A DNA stretch of 64,000 nt, taken from Terrabacter sp. Root85 (GTDB lineage Bacteria > Actinomycetota > Actinomycetes > Actinomycetales > Dermatophilaceae). Every line of letters begins with the position of its first letter. Position 1 is the first letter of the stretch. The DNA is taken from positions 856,056 to 920,055 of the forward strand of contig NZ_LMIW01000008.1 of the NCBI RefSeq assembly GCF_001429185.1, in the 5' to 3' direction. The notes below the pieces were generated by a model, which was not told the DNA's origin, did not search any database, and saw only the letters and a list, made by a program, of their open reading frames with translations. Made by a program: the position numbers and the translations under genes. Below are positions 35,573 to 44,853 of this stretch, piece after piece.

Positions 35573-35578
35573 GACGAT
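35573..35578 (+). promoter_or_regulatory. Candidate -10 element of the thioesterase gene
   Basis: GACGAT, 6 nt before ATG 35585; leaderless layout. Confidence 0.4.
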
Positions 35579-35584
35579 GGGGTC

Positions 35585-36010
35585 ATGTCGTTCAGCTATC
35601 CCGTGGCCGTGAAGTTCTCCGAGATCGATCTCGCCGGCGTCGTCTTCAACTCCCACTACCTGACGTGGTGCGAGGACGCGAAGATGGCCTTCCTCGACCA
35701 CCTCGGCTACGGGCCCTACCGCTTCGCCGACGAGCACCGGCTCGCCCTCGTCCGGCACGCGGAGATCGACTGGACCGCGAGCCTCAAGCCGCTCGACCAT
35801 GCCGACATCCGCGTGGTCGTCGACCGGATCGGCACGTCGTCGTTCACCCTTCGACACGAGATCTGGCGCCGGGGCGAGCACCCTCTCCTCACGGCCACGT
35901 GCGTCATCACCTACGTCTGGTTCGACACCGAGGCCGGCGCGAAGGCCGAGCTCGATCCCCATTTCCGGGACGCCCTGACGGGTGAGGGCACCGGCGACGG
36001 GCTCGTCTGA
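35585..36010 (+). CDS. Hotdog-fold acyl-CoA thioesterase (4HBT/YbgC-like)
   Basis: 141 residues from ATG 35585. The KFSEIDLAGVVFNSHYLTWCEDAKMAFLDHLG segment has the Asp of the 4-hydroxybenzoyl-CoA thioesterase active site (usually DxxGHVNNxxY; here DLAGVVFNSHY). It should hydrolyse a thioester, probably an acyl-CoA; the chain is not known. The product is cytoplasmic. It is 125 bp after the 13E12 gene and 68 bp before the Hcp gene and seems to have its own promoter. Confidence 0.88.
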   Translation: MSFSYPVAVKFSEIDLAGVVFNSHYLTWCEDAKMAFLDHLGYGPYRFADEHRLALVRHAEIDWTASLKPLDHADIRVVVDRIGTSSFTLRHEIWRRGEHPLLTATCVITYVWFDTEAGAKAELDPHFRDALTGEGTGDGLV

Positions 36011-36039
36011 AGGCCTTCTGGCGCGGACCACCGCGGTGC

Positions 36040-36045
36040 TAGCGT
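36040..36045 (+). promoter_or_regulatory. Candidate -10 element of the Hcp-like gene
   Basis: TAGCGT, 33 nt before ATG 36079, leaving a short leader that carries the GGAGG ribosome-binding site at about 36069-36073. Confidence 0.4.
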
Positions 36046-36078
36046 CGACGGACGTGCTCGGCATCGGGTGGAGGCGAC

Positions 36079-36546
36079 ATGGATGCGTTCATGAAGTTCG
36101 ACGGTATCGACGGCAGCAGCCAGAGCAAGGACCACAAGGGCGCCATCGACGTCGTCTCGTGGAACTGGGGGGTGACGACCCAGACGAACGGCTCCGGCAG
36201 CGGCGGCGCGTCCGGACGTCCGCGGGCCCACGAGTTCCGGATCGTGCACCGCTATGACCTCGCCTCGCCCCACCTCGCGTCGTTCGCCGCGACCGGCAAG
36301 CACCTCAAGGACGCGACGCTCAACGTCGCCCATCCCGGCGCGCGCAAGGACTTCCTCACGGTGACGATGAAGGACCTCGTCGTCACCGAGGTCCTGGTCT
36401 CCGGTGACGAGGACGACGTCGACGAGGAGGTCGCCCTCCAGCCCGCATGGATCCGCTTCGACTACGCGGAGCCCGGTCCGGGCGGGGGTGCGACCGGGCG
36501 AACGTCCAGCGTCACGTGGGACATCCGATCCAACAAGATGGGCTGA
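36079..36546 (+). CDS. Orphan Hcp-family tube protein
   Basis: 155 residues from ATG 36079 with GGTGGAGG 5 nt upstream. The start MDAFMKFDGIDG followed by IDVVSWNWGV, then HEFRIVHRYDLASPHLASFAATGKH, LTVTMKDLVVTEVLVSG and a terminal VTWDIRSNKMG, is the Hcp1 beta-barrel pattern (PF05638) of type VI secretion tubes. No other T6SS or contractile-injection gene is in the window. Hcp-like proteins occur singly in actinomycetes, with no established role. There is no signal peptide. The next gene, a TPR-methyltransferase fusion, lies 47 bp downstream on the same strand and may be functionally linked. Confidence 0.85.
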   Translation: MDAFMKFDGIDGSSQSKDHKGAIDVVSWNWGVTTQTNGSGSGGASGRPRAHEFRIVHRYDLASPHLASFAATGKHLKDATLNVAHPGARKDFLTVTMKDLVVTEVLVSGDEDDVDEEVALQPAWIRFDYAEPGPGGGATGRTSSVTWDIRSNKMG

Positions 36547-36593
36547 CCTCCGGCCCCGACGGCGCGAACCCTCACCACGTCCCGCTGGACGAG

Positions 36594-37868
36594 GTGCTCG
36601 AGCAGGCGCTGACGCGCTTGCGCGCAGGCGACGGGCCGGGTGCCGAGACGGCGCTCGCCGCGGCGACTTGGACACCAGATGACGTACGCGTGTTGCACCT
36701 TCGAGCGGTCGCAGCGCACCTGCGTCGTGACGACGCCGCCGCAGAGCGGCTCGTCGCTGAGGCGATCTCGGTGGCCACGGACCCGGTGGTGCTCGCGAGC
36801 CTGCACAACGACCTCGGCAACATGCGGCTGGAGGCCGGGGACCCGGCGGCCGCCATCGCGGCCTACGAGTCCAGCCTCGCCGTCCACCCGACCGACGTCC
36901 CGACGTGGGCCAACCTCGCCACCGCGCTGCGGCTGGCCCGGGACCCGGCCCGTGCCGGGGAGGCCGGGCTCAGGGCCCTCGAGCTCGAGCCAATGAGTTC
37001 GCTCGGGCGGGGTGCCCTGACCGCGGCCGTGCTGGCCCTGACCGCCGACGGAGCGGAGGCCCGGGCCCTCGAGCTCGTGCGTCGGTGGGTCCGTGTCGAC
37101 CCCGACCATCCTGGCGCCCGACACCGCCTCGCAGCGCTCGGCGGGCTGCCCCCGCCCGACCGGGCGCCGGACGACTACGTCGAGACGCTCTTCGACGCCA
37201 CGGCCGAGGCCTTCGACCCGCACCTCGCCGGTCTCGGCTACCGCGCGCCGGAGCTCGTCGCGGACCGGGTCGCCGCGGTCCTGGGCCGGCCGGCGGGTGA
37301 GCTCGACGTGGCAGACCTCGGCTGCGGCACGGGCCTCGTCGGGGCACTCGTCCGACCGTGGGCGCGCACCCTGTCCGGCTGCGACCTCTCGGTCAACATG
37401 CTCCGGCTGGCGCAGGTGCGCGGCTGCTACGACGTCCTACAGCGCGCCGAGCTCGGCGCGTTCCTCCGGGCCGAGCCCACGGCATACGACCTCGTCGTCG
37501 GTGCGGACACTCTCTGCTATCTCGGGGACCTCGGCCCGACGACCACGGCCGCAGCGTGGTCGTTGCGGCCCGGCGGTGTCCTCGTGGCGACCGTCGAGCG
37601 GCTGGTCGACGGGGTGGGGGACTGGCGGCTCACGTCGTCGGGGCGCTACGCCCACGGCGAGGAGTACCTGCGGTCGGTCAGCGCCGTCGCCGGTCTGGGA
37701 GACGTCGAGGTGACCCCGGTCCACCTCCGCCTCGAAGCGGGTGTCCCGGCCGAGGGACTGCTGTGGTCGGCGCGTCGACCCGTCACAGGGAGCGGTCCGA
37801 CCGCTGCGGGAGAGAGGCCGGCCCAGGGGGCGACAACGGCGCGAGCGGAGGGAAGGATGGGCGGGTAG
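36594..37868 (+). CDS. TPR - SAM methyltransferase fusion protein
   Basis: About 424 residues from GTG 36594; an in-frame GTG at 36516 inside the Hcp gene would keep the first helix whole, so the start is unsure. Three to four tetratricopeptide-like repeats come first (for example LHNDLGNMRLEAGDPAAAIAAYESSL and VPTWANLATALRLARD, to about 190). A class I methyltransferase domain follows: VADLGCGTGLVGALV (SAM motif I), GCDLSVNMLRLA (motif II), DLVVGADTLCYLGDL. TPR-methyltransferase proteins of this design are annotated as putative TPR methyltransferases; the substrate, possibly a protein bound by the TPR part, is unknown. Confidence 0.8.
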   Translation: MLEQALTRLRAGDGPGAETALAAATWTPDDVRVLHLRAVAAHLRRDDAAAERLVAEAISVATDPVVLASLHNDLGNMRLEAGDPAAAIAAYESSLAVHPTDVPTWANLATALRLARDPARAGEAGLRALELEPMSSLGRGALTAAVLALTADGAEARALELVRRWVRVDPDHPGARHRLAALGGLPPPDRAPDDYVETLFDATAEAFDPHLAGLGYRAPELVADRVAAVLGRPAGELDVADLGCGTGLVGALVRPWARTLSGCDLSVNMLRLAQVRGCYDVLQRAELGAFLRAEPTAYDLVVGADTLCYLGDLGPTTTAAAWSLRPGGVLVATVERLVDGVGDWRLTSSGRYAHGEEYLRSVSAVAGLGDVEVTPVHLRLEAGVPAEGLLWSARRPVTGSGPTAAGERPAQGATTARAEGRMGG

Positions 37869-37905
37869 GGGTGGACTGACAAGGACGAACGCGTGTGGTT
37901 AGATA

Positions 37906-37923
37906 TATCTTGACGTCAAGATA
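37906..37923. promoter_or_regulatory. 18-bp perfect palindrome upstream of aconitase
   Basis: TATCTTGACGTCAAGATA, 43 bp before GTG 37966. A TAGATA hexamer (37900-37905) directly abuts it and could be the -10 element, which would place the palindrome across the transcription start. It is a likely repressor site; I cannot name the regulator with confidence, and it does not resemble the AcnR box I recall from Corynebacterium. Confidence 0.75.
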
Positions 37924-37965
37924 AATCGAGCACCGTGACATCAGAGTTGCTGGAAGGAGCCCGTC

Positions 37966-40770
<2,805 letters not shown>

Positions 40771-40792
40771 CCCGCAGGCCAGCCCAGCCCGC

Positions 40793-40829
40793 CGGGCCCG
40801 TATGCCGTACGCCACGGCATGCGGGCCCG
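40793..40829 (+). terminator. 16-bp stem-loop after acnA
   Basis: CGGGCCCGTATGCCGT (40793-40808) pairs with ACGGCATGCGGGCCCG (40814-40829) with one G-U pair and a 5-nt loop. The stem contains the window's over-represented CGTATGCC 8-mer. It lies 23 bp after the acnA stop. Confidence 0.75.
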
Positions 40830-40883
40830 TCGCCGTGTGCGGGCGCTCGGGGACCCGGCCGGACGGCATGCGCACTCGGATGG

Positions 40884-40889
40884 CATGCT
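40884..40889 (+). promoter_or_regulatory. Candidate -10 element of the first C39-type protease gene
   Basis: CATGCT, 6 nt before GTG 40896; leaderless layout. Confidence 0.35.
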
Positions 40890-40895
40890 CGTCGC

Positions 40896-42047
40896 GTGAC
40901 TGAGCGACACGCCATCCTGACCGTGTGGGAGACCGGTTTCGACTGGTCCCCGGCACCCGACGTCGACTATGCCGACGTCCACGTCGACGGAGCCGAGGCG
41001 ATGACCTACCGCGCGCGGGTCTGGGAGTCACCGGTCGTCGAGTCCCCTTTCGCCGCAACGGAGCTCATCCCGTCGTGGAACGCCCGGACGCCGGCCGGCA
41101 CGTGGCTCCGGGTCGAGGGGCGGGTGGCCGACGACGCCGGCTGGACGCCGTGGTTCACCTTCGCGCGGTGGGCCGAGGACGACCCGGCGGGGGAGTCGCC
41201 GATCACCCGGACCACGGTGCCCGGACAGACCTTCGAGCCGGGGAGCGTCTCGACGGACACCTGGCTGTCCGCGCCGGGACGAGGCGTCGACCGGTGGCAG
41301 CTGCGGGTCACGGCCCTCGCACTCCCGGATGACGGGATCGTCTGGCCCACGGTGACGCTCGTCGCCGGCGCGGCCTCACGCTTCACCGTCACGCCTGACG
41401 AGTCGACGAGCCGACCCGGTGTGGGGCAGGGTCACGAGGTCGCGGTCCCGCCGCACTCGCAGCGGCTGCACGTCGGGTGGTTCCCCCAGTGGGACAACGG
41501 CGGGCAGTCGTGGTGCTCACCGACGTCGACGACGATGCTCCTCGAGCACTGGGGGAGAGCGCCCTCACGGGACGAGGCCTCGTGGGTCGGGCACGACACC
41601 GACCCGGAGGTCGTGCACGGCGTGCGTCGCGTCTACGACCTGGCTTACGGCGGGGCGGGCAACTGGGCCTTCAACACCGCGTATGCCGGCGCGCGGGGGC
41701 TGCGTGCCTACGTGACCCGCCTGCGCGACCTCACCGAGGTCGAGGCGTTCGTCGCGGCGGGCATCCCGCTCGTCGTGTCGGTGGGCTTCCGCGAGGACGA
41801 GCTCGACGGGGCCGGCTACGAGACCAACGGCCACCTGCTGACGGTCGTCGGCTTCACGGACGCGGGTGACGTCGTGTCCAACGACCCCAACTCCCACCGC
41901 ATCGCGAGCAACGAGCAGGTGCGCAGCGTCTACCGCCGCGACCAGTTCGAACGGGTCTGGCTCGGCACCAACGGAGGGCTGGCCTACGTCATGCACCCGC
42001 GCGACGTCGCGCTGCCGTCCTCGCTCTCCGAGCCGAACTGGCGCTGA
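40896..42047 (+). CDS. C39-type cysteine protease, cytoplasmic paralogue
   Basis: 383 residues from GTG 40896. The C-terminal half is a papain-like C39 peptidase domain: WCSPTSTTMLLEHWG (Cys207), NGHLLTVVGF (His313) and NDPNS (Asp330) give a plausible catalytic triad. The first 190 residues are a beta-rich domain (RARVWESPVVESPF, AGTWLRVEGRV). There is no signal peptide or membrane helix, so the product stays in the cytoplasm unless exported with a partner. The next gene is a paralogue with a Tat signal. The substrate is unknown; the bacteriocin-transporter C39 context (ABC domains) is absent. Confidence 0.85.
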   Translation: MTERHAILTVWETGFDWSPAPDVDYADVHVDGAEAMTYRARVWESPVVESPFAATELIPSWNARTPAGTWLRVEGRVADDAGWTPWFTFARWAEDDPAGESPITRTTVPGQTFEPGSVSTDTWLSAPGRGVDRWQLRVTALALPDDGIVWPTVTLVAGAASRFTVTPDESTSRPGVGQGHEVAVPPHSQRLHVGWFPQWDNGGQSWCSPTSTTMLLEHWGRAPSRDEASWVGHDTDPEVVHGVRRVYDLAYGGAGNWAFNTAYAGARGLRAYVTRLRDLTEVEAFVAAGIPLVVSVGFREDELDGAGYETNGHLLTVVGFTDAGDVVSNDPNSHRIASNEQVRSVYRRDQFERVWLGTNGGLAYVMHPRDVALPSSLSEPNWR

Positions 42048-42161
42048 CGCGTCAATTTCCTCCACATCGCGTCCTCATCGCGAGAATTTGCGACGCCAAC
42101 GCCCCACGGGGCGAGGACCGGGTGTTGACTGGCCGCGCGATCCCCCTCCGGAAGGTGTGCC

Positions 42162-43469
42162 ATGCCCAGTCGCTCGACCGTCTCAGCCGCCCCGTTCCAG
42201 CCCAGCCGTCGCTCGCTGCTCGCGGGTGCGGCCGCGGGCGCCGCCGCCGGTGCCGCCCTCGTCGGCGTCTCCGACGCGCCGCGGGCCCGCGCGGCAGAGA
42301 GCAAGAAGGGCGGGGCCGACCGGCACGTCCACTACACCTCGTGGTCGGGCACCGACCTCGTCTTCGGGCCGTTCGACCGCACCCTCGACTACACCGACCC
42401 GCACGCCACGGCGGGCACTCCCGTCACGTACGAGGTCGCGACCTGGACCTCGCCCGTCGTCACCCCGGGCTTCGGCCTGACCGAGCTCGTCGCCTCGTGG
42501 AACGCCGCGACGCCCGGCGGTTCGTGGGTCGAGGTGCGCGTCCGGGGCACCAGCGCCGGCACGACGACGAAGGACTACGTCCTGGGCCGCTGGGCGGCCG
42601 AGGACCCCGCGGACGGAGGCGGCATCCACCGCACCTCCGTCGCCGGCCAGGGCGACACCGTGGCGACCGTCTTCACCGACACCCTCGCGACCCGCACCGG
42701 CTACTCCCTGACGGACTGGCAGCTCGAGGTCCGGCTCCTGCGTCCCCGCGGCACCTCCGACACGCCGTCCGTGTCCGTCGTCGGGGCGATGGCCTCGGCC
42801 CTGCCCGACGCCAAGAAGGTGCCGCGCAGCCCCAACGGACCCGCCTGCGGCACGACCCTCGACGTCCCCACCTACTCGCAGGAGGTCCACGTCGGGCACT
42901 ACCCGCAGTGGGACAACGGCGGCGAGGCCTGGTGCTCACCCACCTCGACGTCGATGGTCGTCGCCTACTGGGGCGCCGGGCCGACGCCGTCCGAGACCGC
43001 GTGGGTCGACCCGCCGGTCGACGCCCAGGTCGACTTCACGGCACGCAACGTCTTCGACTACACCTACGACGGCGCCGGCAACTGGCCCTTCAACACCGCG
43101 TATGCCGCCACACGCGCCGACCTCCGTGGTTTCGTGACGCGACTGCGCACTCTCACCGAGGCCGAGGCGTTCATCGCCGCAGGCATCCCCCTCGTCGTGT
43201 CGGTGTCGTTCAAGAAGGGCGAGCTCACGGGCGCGGGCTACGGCACGAACGGCCACCTCATGGTGGTCGTCGGCTTCACCCCGTCCGGCGACGTCGTGTG
43301 CAACGACCCGGCCTCGCACCTCGTCGCGAGCGACGACCAGGTGCGCGTCGTCTACGACCGGGAGGAGTTCGAGAACGTCTGGGTGCCGCACAGCGGGGGC
43401 ATCGTCTACGTCATCCGGCCCGCCGACCGTCCGCTCCCCCCGGCGCCGGCACACGAACCCAACTGGTGA
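42162..43469 (+). CDS. C39-type cysteine protease, Tat-exported paralogue
   Basis: 435 residues from ATG 42162, with GGAAGG upstream at 42148. The N-terminus has a twin-arginine signal (SRRSLLAGAAAG, Arg16-Arg17) and a likely Ala-x-Ala cleavage site near residue 46. The mature part aligns with the preceding gene end to end: WCSPTSTSMVVAYWG (Cys258), NGHLMVVVGF (His365), NDPAS (Asp382), with the same spacing of triad residues. It is expected to fold in the cytoplasm and be secreted or wall-associated. The product likely arose by tandem duplication with gain or loss of the signal. A stem-loop follows the stop. Confidence 0.88.
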   Translation: MPSRSTVSAAPFQPSRRSLLAGAAAGAAAGAALVGVSDAPRARAAESKKGGADRHVHYTSWSGTDLVFGPFDRTLDYTDPHATAGTPVTYEVATWTSPVVTPGFGLTELVASWNAATPGGSWVEVRVRGTSAGTTTKDYVLGRWAAEDPADGGGIHRTSVAGQGDTVATVFTDTLATRTGYSLTDWQLEVRLLRPRGTSDTPSVSVVGAMASALPDAKKVPRSPNGPACGTTLDVPTYSQEVHVGHYPQWDNGGEAWCSPTSTSMVVAYWGAGPTPSETAWVDPPVDAQVDFTARNVFDYTYDGAGNWPFNTAYAATRADLRGFVTRLRTLTEAEAFIAAGIPLVVSVSFKKGELTGAGYGTNGHLMVVVGFTPSGDVVCNDPASHLVASDDQVRVVYDREEFENVWVPHSGGIVYVIRPADRPLPPAPAHEPNW

Positions 43470-43471
43470 CC

Positions 43472-43503
43472 TGACGCCCGGTCCGGCGTGGCCTCGGGCG
43501 TCA
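43472..43503. terminator. Stem-loop between convergent genes
   Basis: TGACGCCCG (43472-43480) and CGGGCGTCA (43495-43503) with a 14-nt loop; the right arm includes the stop codon of the opposing VOC gene. Confidence 0.5.
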
Positions 43504-44268
43504 CCGACCGAGGCCCGACCTCGGGTCGCGGTCGGTGACGCAGTAGAGGGCGCCGGCCGGGTCGCGGAGCGTGGTCCACCCGCCGCCGTGGTCGGCCGCG
43601 ACGGTCGCGCCGAGGCCCACGTGTCGGGAGACCTCGGTCGGCCGGTTGTCGCACGCCAGGTCGAGGTGGCCGGTGACCGGCCCGGTCGCGGGCTCGACGA
43701 GCCGCTGCAGGAGCAGCCGCAGCGGGATGCCGTCCGGACGCACGAGGTGGCGGAACTCCGGGCGGCTCACGGACCCGCGCAGCGGCCAGCCGGTCAGCTC
43801 GGACCAGAAGGTGCACTCCGTCTCGTAGGCGGCGGCCGGGATGTCGAGGCACACCTGGTCGACGACACTCTCGTGCTCCTGGGGCCACCGGGTCGGCCAG
43901 GGACGTTGGGCGAGCGGCTCGTGGACGAAGCAGAAGACGAAGCCGCCGGGGGAGCGGAGCACGACGTACCCGTGCTCCGACCCGTGGACGACCTCGGCGC
44001 CCAGCCCTGCAGCCCTGACCGCTGACTCTGCGGCCGAGCTGACGTGCAGGTCCAGGTGGATCCCGGGCACGGCTGCATCGTCGGCGGCGGTGCGCTGGAT
44101 CTTGAGGTAGGGGTCACCGACCGGTGGGAGCAACGTCGTGAACTCCGCGTCGTCCCCGCGAGCCGGCGACACGGCATACCCCGTCACTGCCGACCAGAAG
44201 TGGGTGCCCGCCGCGTGGACGTCGGGAGGGAGGTCGAGGAAGGCCGTGACCCAGCTGACCGTCGTCAT
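43501..44268 (-). CDS. Two-domain VOC (glyoxalase/bleomycin-resistance fold) protein
   Basis: 255 residues from ATG 44268. Two VOC units follow each other: residues about 1-125 (VSWVTAFLDLP, HLDLHVSS, VVLRSPGGFVFCFVHE) and about 130-255 (VDQVCLDIPAA, HLDLACDN, TTLRDPAGALYCVTDRDP). Metal ligands are incomplete by eye, so it may bind a small molecule rather than catalyse. The start faces a small gene with only 31 bp between the two ATGs, each with its own -10 hexamer. Confidence 0.85.
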   Translation of the reverse strand: MTTVSWVTAFLDLPPDVHAAGTHFWSAVTGYAVSPARGDDAEFTTLLPPVGDPYLKIQRTAADDAAVPGIHLDLHVSSAAESAVRAAGLGAEVVHGSEHGYVVLRSPGGFVFCFVHEPLAQRPWPTRWPQEHESVVDQVCLDIPAAAYETECTFWSELTGWPLRGSVSRPEFRHLVRPDGIPLRLLLQRLVEPATGPVTGHLDLACDNRPTEVSRHVGLGATVAADHGGGWTTLRDPAGALYCVTDRDPRSGLGR

Positions 44269-44274
44269 GCTCCG

Positions 44275-44280
44275 AGAGTA
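44275..44280 (-). promoter_or_regulatory. Candidate -10 element of the VOC gene
   Basis: TACTCT on the minus strand, 6 nt before ATG 44268; back-to-back with the plus-strand element at 44288. Confidence 0.45.
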
Positions 44281-44287
44281 GGCGAGG

Positions 44288-44293
44288 CAGACT
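44288..44293 (+). promoter_or_regulatory. Candidate -10 element of the 130-residue gene
   Basis: CAGACT, 6 nt before ATG 44300; the two divergent promoters must overlap. Confidence 0.4.
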
Positions 44294-44299
44294 GGGAGC

Positions 44300-44692
44300 A
44301 TGCCGACTCCGACCTCCTCTGCGTCTCGAGGACACACCCCACCGGGGTGGCCGCCTGGCGTCCCGCCGGCCCACACGCCCGGCTGGGAGGACCGCGCCGT
44401 GCTGTGGCTGCTCGACCAGTGCCCGCCCGACTACCGCGCGTATGCCGGGTGGCGGCGTCACCCGATCGCGCTCGCATGGCTGGCCGGTCGGCACCTCGAC
44501 GGGCAGGTCGTGGCGATGCGGGACGCGTGGCGTGAGGCACGCGTCGCCATCGGGCCGCACGTGCCGGCAGACGCCCTGACCGAGATCCTCGGGCAGATCG
44601 AGGCCGAGGGGATCCGGCTGCTGGCGGCCTCGCGCTCGACGCGGCTGCTCCACGAGGCGCTCCAGGGCAAGGTCTTCGCGCCCCGTCTCTGA
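44300..44692 (+). CDS. Hypothetical protein, helical
   Basis: 130 residues from ATG 44300. I do not recognise a family. A Pro-rich N-terminus (about 30 residues) is followed by WEDRAVLWLLDQCPPDYRAYAGWRRHPIALAWLAGRHL and further helices; the central stretch looks like a folded helical domain with no signal peptide. Codon use and composition match the neighbours, and the frame carries one copy of the 8-mer, so it is probably a real gene. It ends 161 bp before dxs. Confidence 0.7.
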   Translation: MPTPTSSASRGHTPPGWPPGVPPAHTPGWEDRAVLWLLDQCPPDYRAYAGWRRHPIALAWLAGRHLDGQVVAMRDAWREARVAIGPHVPADALTEILGQIEAEGIRLLAASRSTRLLHEALQGKVFAPRL

Positions 44693-44797
44693 GCGCATCA
44701 GCCGGGGACGTCGGGCGTCGGGTTGCCGTGTGGAGGTCGTGTGACGAGACCGACAGGGCCTCGTGCGCACGGTTGGGAGCCGCTGGACGTTGACCCG

Positions 44798-44828
44798 TAG
44801 ACTCGATCGACCCACCCGAGTGGGTCGA
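44798..44828 (+). promoter_or_regulatory. dxs promoter hexamer and leader stem-loop
   Basis: TAGACT (44798-44803) fits a -10 element. Just after it TCGACCCA (44807-44814) and TGGGTCGA (44821-44828) form an 8-bp stem with loop CCCGAG, within the first bases of the expected transcript; CTCGA at 44802-44806 could compete for pairing with the right arm. Confidence 0.5.
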
Positions 44829-44853
44829 GACACCACCGAGAGGACGAGGCAGC

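Noticed and set aside
36079-36546. Type VI secretion system
   Set aside because: Only the Hcp-like gene is present, and the organism appears to have no outer membrane.
40896-43469. Lantibiotic or double-glycine leader processing locus
   Set aside because: The C39-type proteins lack the ABC transporter parts and no small leader peptide gene is nearby.
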